A DNA stretch of 64,000 nt from Brachionus plicatilis. Lineage: Eukaryota > Rotifera > Eurotatoria > Ploima > Brachionidae. The DNA lies in assembly GCA_010279815.1 (NCBI GenBank), contig QEOQ01000191.1, positions 194,949-258,948 of the forward strand, read 5' to 3'. This document shows, piece by piece, positions 37,601 through 45,995 of the stretch. The notes under the pieces are model-generated. The model searched no databases, had not been told where the DNA came from, and saw only the letters and a program-made list of their open reading frames with translations. The position numbers were made by a program, and so were the translations under genes. Within the stretch, counting starts at the first letter, position 1. Each line of letters opens with the position of its first letter.

Positions 37601-40600
37601 GAAGATGCTCTTTGAATCAGAGGGAAACATATTGGATAATGAAGAGTTGGTCAACACACTGAACGATTCCAAGACAACTTCCCAGGCTATATCGCGCCGC
37701 TTAGAAGAAGCGGAAAAAACAGAGGCTAACATTAGCACTGCCAGAGAAAAGTACAGGCCAGTTGCGTCCAGAGGTTCGGTGATGTATTTTGTGGTGGCGG
37801 ACTTGGGCCTCATTGATCCCATGTACCAGTTCAGTCTTAGGTATTTTACCCAGTTGTTCAACTCTACCATTGAAAATGCACCCAAGTCCAGCGAATTAGA
37901 GAAAAGACTGGCCATTTTGTTGACAGAGACCACTAGCAGTGTGTACACTAATGTGTCTAGGGGTTTGTTTGAAAAAGACAAGCTTGTGTTTGGTTTTATG
38001 CTGTGTGTGGAGATTATGAAGTTGGACGGAAAGATTAAGACCGATGAGTGGATTTTGTTTTTGAGAGGAACGGCCGGCATGGACAAGAAAAGACCACCGA
38101 AGCCTGATGTGAAATGGTTGAGTGAGTCAGCGTGGAATAATGCTTGTGATTTGGCACCTAATTTGGAAGTGTTTAAAAATTTGCCTGAGGACTTGGTAAC
38201 AAAACCTATTGCAATAACATTGGGTAAGTTTATAATTTAAAATTTTTTTTTATAAAAATGTTCTAAGAATTATTTTATTCAAAAAAAATGTCAAAATTAA
38301 TCAATCTATAAAAGATAATGCCTCTTCAGAATATTAAAGAAAAAATAAAATAAAGTTAAATAAGATAAAATTAAATTAAAAATAAATAAAAATTAAAAGA
38401 AAAAAAAAAGGATAAATAAATAAGTCGAAAGAAAATCAAGATTTTGATTATTTTTCTCCTAAGCAATTGGCACTATCTTCGAATGTTAATTAATCCAACT
38501 GTACAATTTAATTTATTTTAATATCAAATTAATTAATTTAAGTTGCTGTCAAAATTAATCAAACTAAAAATGAAATTTTTTTGTTTAAATAAAATAAATC
38601 TATCTAGTAAAATGATTGCTCTGCAAAAATTCTGCAAAATTCTTTTATTAATAATAAAATACAATTTTCAGAAGATTTCAAAAAATATTCGGAGTAAAGA
38701 TTTTAGCAATTTACATGGTTGATTTATAATTTAAAAAAATACATAAAATTTTCCGCTAATTCAAAACGTCCATACTATCTCGATTTTCGATCTCAAATTC
38801 GAATTCTACCTACCTGAAAACCCCTAAAACAGTATTTCAAAAAAATTTTTTTTGACGACTACCTCTCAAAGTCTTTATATTTGAGTGCATGGTGCTTGCA
38901 CTCTGAAGGAAATATCTGAGGCATAAATAAATAAATCATATGAAATGAACATATACTCTGAAATCAGAGAAGGTAATCTACAAAACGGTGTGTTGAGTTT
39001 GTATAAATTTGGCTTCATTAATGTTTTACTACAAGAAAAACCACTAAAAAAGTGTCATTTTCTAATAAAAACGAAACTAGTCCTCCAAAACACAATTTCA
39101 ATTTCAAGGTAAATCAACAGGCTAGTGTCTTTTATTTAATTTTACAATCTTTTACAAATTAAAAAATATTGTTGTTTATAAAATCATCTAAAAAAGTGAA
39201 ACATAGAGATATTTAAGTTGAATTTTTTAAATTTTTTACAAAATCTGTAAATATCAAATTAATATTATTGAATATTGAATATAAAATTTATTTTTGAATT
39301 ATATATTTCATTAAGTATATTTTATTAATTTTGTTTAGTATTATAAATTTTTAAATGTTCTTGTTATTTTTCATTTGACCTTCCAGTAAAATAACTAGTA
39401 CAGACAGAGTACTACAGAGTACATGAACCAGGCACTCAAATGTAAAGACTTCGAGAGGTAGTGGTAAAAAAAATTTTTTTTTTCAAAATTTTTTAGAATA
39501 CGGTTTTTGGGGTTTTCAGGTACGTAGAATTCGAATTTGCTCAAGCAAATTTTTAAATTGATGTGTATTTTTGATTGACAAAAAAAATAAATATGCCAAA
39601 ACAAAATAATGAAAATTAATAGTTCAAATTATTTATTTTGAATGACAGTTAAATGGCGCATTCTGATATAACGCAGTAAAATTACCTGTAAATTAAAATT
39701 GTCTAAATATTAAAAAAAATTCATCTGCTAATAATATTCAAAAAAAACAAGTCTTTACATTGAGAAAAATAAATAAATTAATTTTCTTTTAATCACAAAA
39801 AAAAAAAAATTAAAAAAAAAAATTGCTTTTTAAAAATAAATTTATAAAAAATATTACAACAGTCTTAGTATAAAAAAATTTTGTCAACAAGTCATTTTTT
39901 TTCTCCATTTAATGTTAGACTTTGAATGCTAAGTTTAATAGTTAAAAATTTAAAAATTTTTTAAGATTTTTTTTGGTTCATCTTCGGTTAAATAAACCAT
40001 TTTTTATTTATCAAATTCAAATTTAAATACAACAAAGCTAATTTTTAATTAAAGAAAATTTAAATTTTCAATTTTTCTATATGATCTTTTTAAAAAATCA
40101 GAATTTTTTTTTGTTGAACAAAAAAAAAATATAAGCTTTTTTTAACAAATATAAAAAAAATTAATTTAATAGAATTCCTTTCACTTTTTAGTTTCAACAG
40201 AGTCCAATTCTTTTTTTGTTTAAGCCTGAAAAAATTAGAATAAAATAATTTTGAAAAAATAAATTTTTATGATATTCAATTTTTTCATAATGATAAACTT
40301 AATCATCTACCAAAATAGGTAAATTGGAAATAAATTTGAACCCAGTTGATGAATTCAATGGAATGGACAAACACGAATTCGAAAAAGATCTTAGCGAATT
40401 TTATCGCTTAATTTTGATAAAAAATTTTGCCGAAGACCGAGTCGTGCAGGCAGTGACTGTTTTTGTTGCTCGAAATCTCGGCCAAAAATTTGTGGAAAGT
40501 CCAGCGACTGATCTGAACACTCTCTACAAAGACATGTCAAATCGCATATCTTTGGTTTTTATTCTCAGCACTGGCTCGGACCCAATGGGCGCTTTTCTTC

Positions 40601-42512
40601 GTTTTGCCAAGGAAATGGGAATGACCAATAAATTGCAGTCAATTTCTTTGGGTCAAGGCCAAGGTCCAGTGGCCGAAAAACTAATCAACGCTGCAGTCAA
40701 GAGCGGCGAGTGGGTCTTTTTGCAAAATTGCCACTTGGCCGCCTCATGGATGTTGGCAATGGAGGAATTGGTCAAAAAACTGGCCGATCCAATCACGCCT
40801 GTGCACCAAGACTACAGACTTTTCTTAAGCTCCATGCCTGCCAAAAGTTTTCCGGTCAGTGTTCTCCAAAACAGTGTCAAAGTTACCAACGAACCACCAA
40901 AGGGTCTAAAAGCCAACACCAAGCGAGCTTTTGGTGAAATTCAGGTTTCATTTTTTGAAGAGAACCTCTTGGCCTCCGACTGGAGAAAAATAGTCTTTGG
41001 CATTTGCTTTTTCCATGCCATAATCCAAGAGCGCAAAAAATTCGGCTCTCTGGGCTGGAACATAAAATACGAGTTCAACGACTCGGACAGAGAAAGTGCT
41101 TTGCTCAATTTTCAAATGTTCTGCAGTGAGGGCTACATACCATGGGACGCATTGATCTACATAACCAGTGAAATTACCTACGGTGGTCGAGTGACAGACT
41201 CGTGGGATCAGCGGTGTCTGCGGACCATTCTAAAGCGCTTCTTTTCTCCCGAGACCCTCACTCCTGGCTACAAATATTCTTCTTCCGGCATCTACTTTGC
41301 ACCTGACCACGAAACACTAAAAGAGTACAGAGAGTATATTGACAGCTTGCCAATGATTGATGATCCGGAAATATTTGGAATGCACCAAAATGCCAACATT
41401 ACTTTTCAAATTCAGGAAACAAGTTATTTGATCACAACTATTTTGGACGTGCAGCCCAGAGTTAGCTCAAGTGGCTCAGGAAAATCCAATGATGACGTTG
41501 TGTACGAGCTGGCCGACAGTATCCTTGGCAAACTGGTGGACAAATTGGACTTGGAAAAAGCGCCACAGGCCTTGTTTCACCAGGACTCGATGGGCCGAGT
41601 CAACTCGTTGACCACTGTTTTGCAGCAAGAGGTGGACAGATACAACAAACTTTTGCTCATCATTAAATCATCATTGAGCAATTTAAAAAAAGCCATCAAG
41701 GGCTTTGTGGTAATGAATGAGCAGTTGGAAAAAATGTACTCGTCTTTTTTGAATAACCAAGTACCGGGCATGTGGTCGAACGCGTCCTATCCGTCCTTGA
41801 AAACCCTCGGCTCTTGGGTCAAAGATCTGGTGCTGAGATGCGATTTTATCCAAGGATGGATTGTGAACGGCTCTTGTATATCCTACTGGTTGCCAGGTAT
41901 ATTTTTTCCGCAAGGTTTTCTCACCGGAACTCTTCAAGTACACGCCAGAAAGTACGATTTGCCCATTGACGAGCTCTCATTCGAGTTCCATGTGACCAAG
42001 CTGAACAGAGATCAGTCCCAGTATCACGAGCTGCTTAAGAGTCTAGAGTACGGCCAGCAATTGGAAGAGGACAAGCAGATAGAAGTGCCCAATGATGGTC
42101 TTTTGGTACATGGTCTTTTTATGGATGCATTCAGATGGGACAATGAAAATATGAAATGTACCGAATCGAATTTGGGAGAGATGAATCCGCCTTTGCCAAT
42201 GTTGCACATGGAGCCAAAGCGAAACTTTGTTCACAATCCGCAGCATTATATTTCTCCTTTGTACAGAACAGCGGCCAGAGCCGGAACTCTTTCGACCACG
42301 GGTAAAATTATATTTTTTTTTAATTAAAAAATAAAAAAAAAAAAAAGCTGACAAAAAATTTTATTAAAATTGTGGCAAAATAAATTAATGGTTGTTTTTT
42401 ATTTTAAGGTCATTCAACAAATTTTGTGGTAAGTATTAATTTGCCCAGTGATGAAGATCAAGATCATTGGATTAGAAAAGGAGCTGCTTTGATATGTCAA
42501 CAAACCGATTAG
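16387..42512 (+). CDS. DNAH6: Dynein heavy chain 6, axonemal (whole gene, 12 exons)
   Basis: This is a single-headed inner-arm dynein heavy chain, the ATP-driven motor that slides doublet microtubules in cilia and flagella. I joined 12 exons with GT-AG introns: 16387-16656, 16706-17172, 17225-17372, 19208-19330, 19382-19779, 19855-20797, 23091-24669, 27651-31012, 32913-33754, 35930-38223, 40319-42301 and 42409-42512. The sum is 12513 nt, giving 4170 residues and a stop, very close to vertebrate DNAH6. All phases agree and no internal stop is left. The choice of DNAH6 over DNAH1, 3, 7 or 12 rests on the C-terminus ([44 protein letters not shown]) and on the N-terminal tail. Five introns are 49-107 bp and six are 1.8-3.0 kb. 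An unseen non-coding 5' exon cannot be excluded. Confidence 0.95.
16706..17172 (+). CDS. DNAH6: DNAH6 exon 2 (residues 91-246)
   Basis: It starts after TTCAATTTAG with [17 protein letters not shown] and ends in [12 protein letters not shown]...NFYNVK. The last part is the conserved GFxYL segment at the start of the dynein tail. The region in between has a proline run ([12 protein letters not shown]). The donor GTAAAATTTT splits a Lys codon (phase 2) and a 52-bp intron follows. Confidence 0.88.
17225..17372 (+). CDS. DNAH6: DNAH6 exon 3 (residues 246-295)
   Basis: Joins in frame as [17 protein letters not shown], then [13 protein letters not shown], a conserved dynein tail block. Donor GTAATTATTA, phase 0. 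The 1835-bp intron that follows holds a piggyBac remnant. Confidence 0.88.
17373..18397. other. DNAH6 intron 3, 5' part
   Basis: AT-rich intronic DNA without recognisable genes or bordered repeats before the TTAA that starts the piggyBac-like element. Confidence 0.5.
18398..18794. mobile_element. piggyBac-like element, internally deleted
   Basis: A 397-bp element flanked by TTAA on both sides (18394-18397 and 18795-18798), the signature target site of piggyBac. Ends are CACTAGGAGCACC and, inverted, CACTAGAAACCC. A subterminal palindrome GAGTCATAATGACTC lies just inside the left end, with a related GAGTGATTGACTC near the right end. The interior keeps the last codons of the transposase. It is non-autonomous and lies in an intron of DNAH6 in the same orientation as the gene. 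Confidence 0.85.
18583..18636 (+). pseudogene. piggyBac transposase C-terminal Cys-rich tail
   Basis: Short frame reading [17 protein letters not shown] and a stop. The CxxC...CxxC spacing matches the zinc-binding C-terminal domain of piggyBac transposases, which contacts the terminal repeats. Only this tail survives. Confidence 0.65.
19208..19330 (+). CDS. DNAH6: DNAH6 exon 4 (residues 296-336)
   Basis: A 123-nt exon with no ATG, found by splice sites and homology. It reads [20 protein letters not shown] and ends [15 protein letters not shown], a conserved tail block of DNAH6. Acceptor TATTTTAG, donor GTAAAAATTA, phase 0 on both sides. Confidence 0.85.
19382..19779 (+). CDS. DNAH6: DNAH6 exon 5 (residues 337-469)
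   Basis: Begins [20 protein letters not shown] and ends [24 protein letters not shown]. The start lies upstream of the first in-frame ATG because the acceptor TTTTAAAAG and the conserved RPALL block demand it. Donor GTAAAATTTT splits a Lys codon; intron 75 bp. Confidence 0.88.
19855..20797 (+). CDS. DNAH6: DNAH6 exon 6 (residues 469-783)
   Basis: Reads [20 protein letters not shown] to FLEQIQER. It includes the conserved [20 protein letters not shown] block of the dynein N-terminal tail. An acidic Glu/Asp/Lys-rich loop (residues about 510-550) is lineage-specific. Donor GTATGTTTTA, phase 0. Confidence 0.9.
21150..21371. mobile_element. hAT-like MITE in intron 6
   Basis: The right end reads, on the minus strand, CAGAGTTTTTTAAAAGTCAT. 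The interior has repeated TGACTTGAAAT / AAGTCAAGTCA units and CCACATGGAACGGCAAAGG, shared with 26096-26392 and 45835-45995. The left border is not sharp. Confidence 0.45.
21473..21804. mobile_element. Fold-back element with GGTGAAACAAAAGTT arms
   Basis: Inverted arms of about 115 bp at 21473-21590 and 21685-21804 share GAAATTTC, ACTTTTGTTC, CTTGTTCTGCAGATGAAA and TTTTGTTTCACCTACTG. One further single arm is present at 25966-26084. No coding content. Confidence 0.6.
22188..22263 (+). repeat. 76-bp direct repeat, copy 1
   Basis: Contains TTCAAAGATGATAGAAATTA and TTTCGGCAGCGAAAAATAAA. It recurs in the same orientation at 22903-22978 with about two differences and brackets the palindromic MITE 22451-22890. 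Confidence 0.7.
22451..22890. mobile_element. Palindromic MITE with TTTTACGAAAAATTACG repeats
   Basis: The left end GAGAGGTGATTTCACAACAG and the right end (reverse) CAGTGGTGATTTGAAAACAG are followed by TATTTTACGAAAAATTACGT on both sides. A second, internal palindrome spans about 22571-22873 with arms of about 110 bp around a short loop. An apparent 62-codon frame inside is an artefact of this palindrome. Related to 7316-7965 and 35038-35693. Confidence 0.65.
22903..22978 (+). repeat. 76-bp direct repeat, copy 2
   Basis: Second copy of 22188-22263, same orientation, 715 bp downstream. Confidence 0.7.
23091..24669 (+). CDS. DNAH6: DNAH6 exon 7 (residues 784-1310), linker region
   Basis: Starts [17 protein letters not shown] after TTTAAATTAG and covers the end of the tail and most of the linker that swings during the power stroke. 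Conserved stretches are [63 protein letters not shown] [34 protein letters not shown] and [18 protein letters not shown]. Donor GTAATTTTTT, phase 1; Gly-1310 is split. Confidence 0.95.
24834..24950 (+). repeat. Dispersed repeat shared with 49772-49890
   Basis: GGTTTAATTTTTTGTGG, GAATTACAAAATATATCCAA and TGTTGAAATAACTTTGAAAA align with 49772-49890 in the same orientation. The family is unclassified; no terminal structure is visible. Confidence 0.45.
25181..25905. mobile_element. 725-bp DNA transposon remnant with GGGCCTATTGCGTTATGTGA ends
   Basis: Left end GGGCCTATTGCGTTATGTGA, right end (reverse) GGGTCTATTGCGTTATGTGA, both continuing into TCACTGGTTCAC. The octamer TAATTTTT flanks both sides (25173-25180 and 25906-25913), which suggests an 8-bp target duplication and a hAT-type mechanism. 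Internally only a short zinc-finger-like frame survives. Located in DNAH6 intron 7. Confidence 0.65.
25487..25696 (+). pseudogene. Zinc-finger-like frame inside the 25.2-25.9 kb element
   Basis: The 69-codon frame ends with [20 protein letters not shown] and VKH, a C2H2 zinc finger in which the second cysteine (normally CDFCG) is serine. BED/C2H2 fingers form the N-terminus of many hAT transposases, so this is probably a broken transposase piece. Confidence 0.5.
25966..26084 (+). repeat. Single arm of the GGTGAAAC fold-back family
   Basis: Matches the right arm of the fold-back element at 21685-21804 (GGTAGGTGAAACA, ATGTTTCATCTGCAGAACAA, GACCATTAGAACAAAAGAT, TGTATGAAATTTC) without an opposing arm nearby. 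Confidence 0.5.
26096..26392. mobile_element. hAT-like MITE in intron 7
   Basis: Left end CAGTGTCGTTTAAAAAATG and right end (reverse) CATAGTTGTTTAAAAGTCAT. Interior TTCAAGTCA repeats and CGTTCCATGTAGTTATCAAG link it with 21150-21371 and 45835-45995. Confidence 0.5.
26393..27650. other. DNAH6 intron 7, 3' part
   Basis: TTTACGAAATTTTACG-type repeats occur at 26656-26860 and 27425-27470, with an inverted pair around TTTACTAAAATTTACCATTTT at 26830-26860 and 27117-27138. A GC-richer patch at 27150-27290 (TCCCGTTTTGGACTCGAGG, TTTATTGGGACACGAGGTCC) resembles a solitary LTR end on the minus strand, since it holds AATAAA there. No border pair was found, so it is not called. Confidence 0.35.
27651..31012 (+). 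CDS. DNAH6: DNAH6 exon 8 (residues 1310-2430), AAA1-AAA3
   Basis: The largest exon, 3362 nt, joins as [20 protein letters not shown]. It encodes the end of the linker and the first three AAA modules. AAA1, the main ATPase site, has Walker [14 protein letters not shown] at 1503 and Walker [10 protein letters not shown] around 1553. AAA2 has GPAAGGKT at 1784 and AAA3 has GETGVGKS at 2120 with [16 protein letters not shown] downstream. Further hallmarks are [40 protein letters not shown] and [19 protein letters not shown]. Synonymous positions are strikingly C/G rich in the first third compared with the AT-rich introns. Donor GTAAGTATTA, phase 0. Confidence 0.97.
31099..31410. mobile_element. 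Fold-back element with CAGTGTTGA repeats in intron 8
   Basis: A 312-bp palindrome: TACATTTCTAAATTTCATCA at the left is mirrored at 31391-31410. ACAGTGTTGATTTGCCTTTA at 31195 is mirrored near 31316-31335. The CAGTGTTGATTTG unit links it with the MITE family at 7316-7965. Confidence 0.6.
31411..32912. other. DNAH6 intron 8, 3' part
   Basis: AT-rich intron. Small palindromic pieces such as AGTGACATGTCACT near 31580 and GTGACCAGTGTTGGTCAC near 31904 are seen, but no bordered element or coding sequence. Confidence 0.45.
32913..33754 (+). CDS. DNAH6: DNAH6 exon 9 (residues 2431-2711), AAA4
   Basis: Begins [21 protein letters not shown]4 has Walker [21 protein letters not shown] at residue 2473 and Walker B-like VFLFTDTQI. 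It ends with [20 protein letters not shown], the entry to the stalk. The donor GTAAGTTATT is inside a poly-A stretch that codes for lysines (phase 2). Confidence 0.95.
34480..34745. repeat. GTGATCAC-rich repeat in intron 9
   Basis: AACGATT...GTGAACAATTGATCACCAAATCGTT and, further on, TTATGTGATCATT, TTTAGTGATCACTAG and GTGAACACAAG. It shares vocabulary with the elements at 523-3250 and 25181-25905, but borders are not resolved. Confidence 0.35.
35038..35693. mobile_element. MITE with CAGTGCCGATTTGACAAGTG ends in intron 9
   Basis: Left end ACAGTGCCGATTTGACAAGT, right end (reverse) ACAGAGCCGATTTGACAAGT. Both run into GGATT, TTTTACGTAAAATT and TGAAAAGGCCAAAAAAAA, giving terminal repeats of about 85 bp. 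No coding sequence. Same design as 7316-7965. Confidence 0.65.
35930..38223 (+). CDS. DNAH6: DNAH6 exon 10 (residues 2711-3476), stalk, MTBD, AAA5
   Basis: Joins as [20 protein letters not shown]. Coiled coil 1 of the stalk covers about 2712-2830 ([24 protein letters not shown] [18 protein letters not shown]). The microtubule-binding tip follows (about 2830-2930; [17 protein letters not shown], then [12 protein letters not shown]) and coiled coil 2 runs about 2930-3010. AAA5 begins after [16 protein letters not shown] and includes [20 protein letters not shown] and [20 protein letters not shown]. The exon continues into the AAA5-AAA6 strut. Donor GTAAGTTTAT, phase 1. Confidence 0.95.
38800..39542. 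mobile_element. MITE with long TIRs in intron 10
   Basis: ATTCGAATTCTACCTACCTG at about 38808 recurs inverted at about 39522-39540, and the match continues for over 100 bases (GAAAACCCC, ACTACCTCTC, AAGTCTTTA, ATTTGAGTGC). The interior includes a CAAGGTAAATCAACAGGCTA repeat at 39105-39135. No coding sequence. Confidence 0.55.
40319..42301 (+). CDS. DNAH6: DNAH6 exon 11 (residues 3476-4137), AAA6 and C-terminal region
   Basis: The acceptor CCAAAATAG gives [15 protein letters not shown] in phase with exon 10. Conserved blocks: [124 protein letters not shown] and [20 protein letters not shown]. The C-terminal [17 protein letters not shown] is DNAH6-like. Donor GTAAAATTAT, phase 1. Confidence 0.96.
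42409..42512 (+). CDS. DNAH6: DNAH6 exon 12 (residues 4137-4170 and stop)
   Basis: Completes the hallmark [13 protein letters not shown] motif across the junction and ends [15 protein letters not shown] with TAG. Too short to stand out as an open frame on its own. Confidence 0.95.
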
Positions 42513-42570
42513 AAAAAAAATATTTTTTGAATTATAAATTGAATTTAGTTAAATTTTGTTTTTATTGATA

Positions 42571-42576
42571 AATAAA
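42571..42576 (+). promoter_or_regulatory. Polyadenylation signal AATAAA
   Basis: AATAAA 59 bases after the DNAH6 stop codon. Confidence 0.6.
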
Positions 42577-43845
42577 GATTTTTAATAGATTTTTTATTTA
42601 AACTTAATTCTACGAAATAAACTTTCGATTGAATTTTTTCTAATTTAATTTTAGAATTTTAATTATTGAAAAGATCTCGATTATGAATGTAGTTTATCAA
42701 TCAAAGTAAATAGAAAGTTATTTTCTATCAAAAAAATTTTTATCTTGCAACTTCTTTAAAAGTCAAATTTCTTAAAACTATTATTCCCCCTTATTTTGAC
42801 TATTGTTCTTCACTTTTATGTTATTTTTCAAATGAAGAATAATTGTTTGTCTATCAAATCTTAAATTTAAAATTTGAGTCAAATAGCTATATTGAAATTA
42901 ACATTTTTTTAGAAAAATATGGTCTTTATTCATTTCAGCATAAAATGTTTGAAAGGAAGATTAATTTTACTTTTAATGTCTTTTTTATAATAATTCATCC
43001 TCTAATTTAAAAAAAAATAAAGATAAATGACTCAAGAAATTTGATATATAGTTTAAGGAATAGCAATGGCCTGATTGAACCGATGTCTTAATCTGATAGT
43101 GGAGAAAAAACATTCAAATATTCTTTTTAAAGATTAATAATTGCTTTGTGATTTAGAGATAATTGTTTAAATTTTCACTATTCAAACTTTCGATTTTCAA
43201 TATCATAAATTTTTAGCATTTGTTTCAAAATTTGAATCATTTAACTTGAATACCTTGCTTTTAAATTTTTTCAACTGACTATGTAATTAAAAAAAGAATT
43301 AAATATATATTTTTTTACAGATTTTTAATATTTAAATTTTTAAATATTATCTCTTTATTTAAATGAATTTATTAATTTAATTAAAAATTAACTTAACCTT
43401 TTGAAATTAATTTAGAAATAATATCAAAAATTTTAATTTATTCAAATTTTGATCAATAATTTCATTTTTTAATTCTAAAACTTATCATTTTGCCAACAAA
43501 AGATGGCAAGATGATCTTTTTTATTTTAATGGAAATAAAATCGAGATATCTTAATAACACTTAAAAGTGAATTCGATTTAATTATCAAAATTTTGGAATT
43601 GTGAAATTCAAATACAAATTGATCAAAAATTCACAAAAAATTGTTTATTTTTAACTTAGTGGAGCTCAAGTTATGAAATTCATCTAGGCCTTATTAGTTC
43701 ATTTAAAAATATACGATAATCCTTAAATTTTATGTTTCTAGACACATTTTGATAGAGTCAGAAATGCCATCACTGATGAAAAAATGCTCCTTTAACTCCT
43801 TTTTATACTTACTTATATTACTTAAAAGTAAAGGAAAATCTACAT
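42577..43845. other. AT-rich intergenic stretch
   Basis: No gene. A relic of the palindromic family (TTGTGAAATTCAAATACAAA) lies at 43598-43635. Confidence 0.4.
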
Positions 43846-43849
43846 TAAA

Positions 43850-45130
43850 ATGCCTTATTAAGATTTGAATATCTGTTTCAAAAGAGTTATTTGACTTTGA
43901 TGGACAGAGAAATACGTTTTGTTTAATGAGTCATTAACATCTAGTAATCTTATCGTCTCAATAAATGATAGTTTAGAAAAAAGATAAAGTTGATCAAATT
44001 TTAAAATCTTAACTTTTAAGACCCCCGACATGCGGCAAGTATAATGAAGGTTGAACATTTGTCTTATTAAATTGTTTTGGTTAATATTTAGTGTATTAAT
44101 CGTTGTTTTATTAAGTGTTACTACTCCCAAACCATACGTAAATTGTGATAAACAATAAGTTTTATATTTAAAGGCTTTAAGTGATGAAGTCATTATACTA
44201 ATTTTCCCAATTTAGAAGGAGGATGAGAAAAATGATTTTTGAACCTTTTTAAATTTCACTAATGTTATTCTATTAAACTCAAGATTTGAATTTAAATTAA
44301 AATCCAAATATTGGAGTTCCTCAACTTTGTTTAATTTAAAATTATTTAGATAAAAATCATTTCTAAATAAAAGATGAATCAATTATGTTTGACTTTTTAG
44401 GTTTAAATTATAGTCTCCATTTAGTACCAAAATTCCCACAAATATCTAATAAAGACTGTAAGTGTGTATCGACTGGACTGATGAGCATGATATCGTCAGC
44501 GTAAACAATTACCGATACATTTAAGCTGTTAAAAATAGCCCCTAGGTTTTTTTCTAACAATTCCTCAATCAAGTCAATGATAAAAATGTTGAAAAGAAAT
44601 GGTGAAAGCATTCCTCCTTGTTTCACGCCACTTTCAATCGGAAAAAGGTCAGAAATATTTCCATTATGTAGACAAATGATAGCTGAAGCTGAGTCAAAGT
44701 ATTTTTTAAGAAGTATCCAGTAGGACTTGTTTAACCTAGGAATTAGTTTATAAAACATCCCATCCCTCCAAAGTTTTTCAAATGATTTTTCAGCATCCAG
44801 AGAAGCTATTCTACAACCTTAACCCTTAATCACATAATTAAGAATTGCTTCCTTAATTACAAAAAAAGCATGATTACAAGATGTTTTTTTTAAGGAAACC
44901 AAACTGATTCTTACTAGCTTTCAAAAGATTAGGAGAATGATAAAGAATAAGTTTTTCAAAAATTTGAGCTAAGCAGTTAGATATTGAAATAGGTCTTTTG
45001 TTATTTAGATCTGAGTTATTTTTTGAGTTATCTTTTAGGATAAGATTTATTTTAGTGATATTTAAGCCATAAGGAATTACTTTTAACAGTAAAAATTGAT
45101 TGAAAAATTCTAATAGAAAAAATCTAAAAC
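43850..45130 (-). pseudogene. LINE reverse transcriptase, decayed
   Basis: Reading the minus strand from 45130 downwards gives ordered reverse transcriptase blocks: KINLILKDN, NNKRPISISNCLAQIFEKLI, SLDAEKSFEKLWRDGMFYKL (first catalytic Asp region), GVKQGGMLSPFLFNIF and VSVIVYADDIMLIS (YADD catalytic box). A C-terminal domain follows with SQFTYGLGVVTLNKTTINTL. The frame is broken several times, including a stop just before SLDAEKSFE. The sequence is a different LINE type from those at 13-15 kb and 56-58 kb, since the GGMLSPFLFN and C-terminal parts differ. No endonuclease part is seen. Confidence 0.85.
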
Positions 45131-45834
45131 CTGATATCTACATCAAAAATAACCTTAAGCCTTTCACTAAAGCTTATGTTCAAACGTGACCGATTTCCCA
45201 ATATATGTCTGTGTAAATGACAAATTTTTAAAGGAAAATCAACCGTTTTTTTAAATGCATCAAATTTGAAAAAAAATTGCAGAATTTTTAAATTCTGATA
45301 CAAAAATTATTCTATTTAATTAATAGTTAGATTAAACAGAAATTAAAAATAAAATTTTATTCGACAATTAATGATTTTGATTTATCATTTTTTCTTATTG
45401 ACGAAAAATTTTTAAATAATTCAATTTAGTTCCCTGTTCTACTCTTCATCAATTTCAAGTGATAACGAAAAAAGACGATGTAATCAAAATGAATAAAAAT
45501 AAAAATAAATTAACAGTCTTCAAAATAATTATTTTAATGCATTGACTTCATTAAAAAAATAAAAGCTTTCAAATAAAATTAAAATTTCTTTTAATTTAAA
45601 ATATTCAATATTTAATCTTAATTTTAAATATTTCTTTTGCGTTTAATTTAAAATGACGGCTAACTAGAACTCTTTAAGCGGTCCCTTATATTTCGAATTT
45701 AAACTGTTTTCCTGTATTACTTAACGACAATGTACAACCACATTATGTTTTAACAATAGAGCAAAATTGAAAATTACTCCCTCATGTGACTGATGAACCT
45801 TCACCTAGACTTGGCACCAGCAGACTACACTTGT
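45131..45834. other. AT-rich intergenic stretch
   Basis: Nothing gene-like seen. Confidence 0.4.
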
Positions 45835-45995
45835 TTTGCCAAAAAATAAAGTCCAAGTCATTAAAAAAAACTGAACAAAATTAATTTTTTGCCGTTCCAT
45901 GTAGTTAATGTGACGACCTAGTAAAAGTCAGAGCCACTAAAATTAAAGTCCTGACTTGGACTTGACTTGAGACTTGTTACTTGTAAACAACTCTG
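45835..45995. mobile_element. hAT-like MITE copy
   Basis: Right end (reverse) CAGAGTTGTTTACAAGTAAC. Interior GCCGTTCCATGTAGTTAATG and GGACTTGACTTGAGACTTG are shared with 2812-2898, 21150-21371 and 26096-26392. Confidence 0.45.

Noticed and set aside
37571..38086. 171-codon reverse frame across DNAH6 exon 10
   Set aside because: Antisense shadow of dynein coding sequence.
40190..40240. Alternative acceptor for DNAH6 exon 11 after TCACTTTTTAG at about 40191
   Set aside because: It would give a TAA within 12 codons in the required phase; the acceptor at 40318 joins in phase and continues the conserved sequence.
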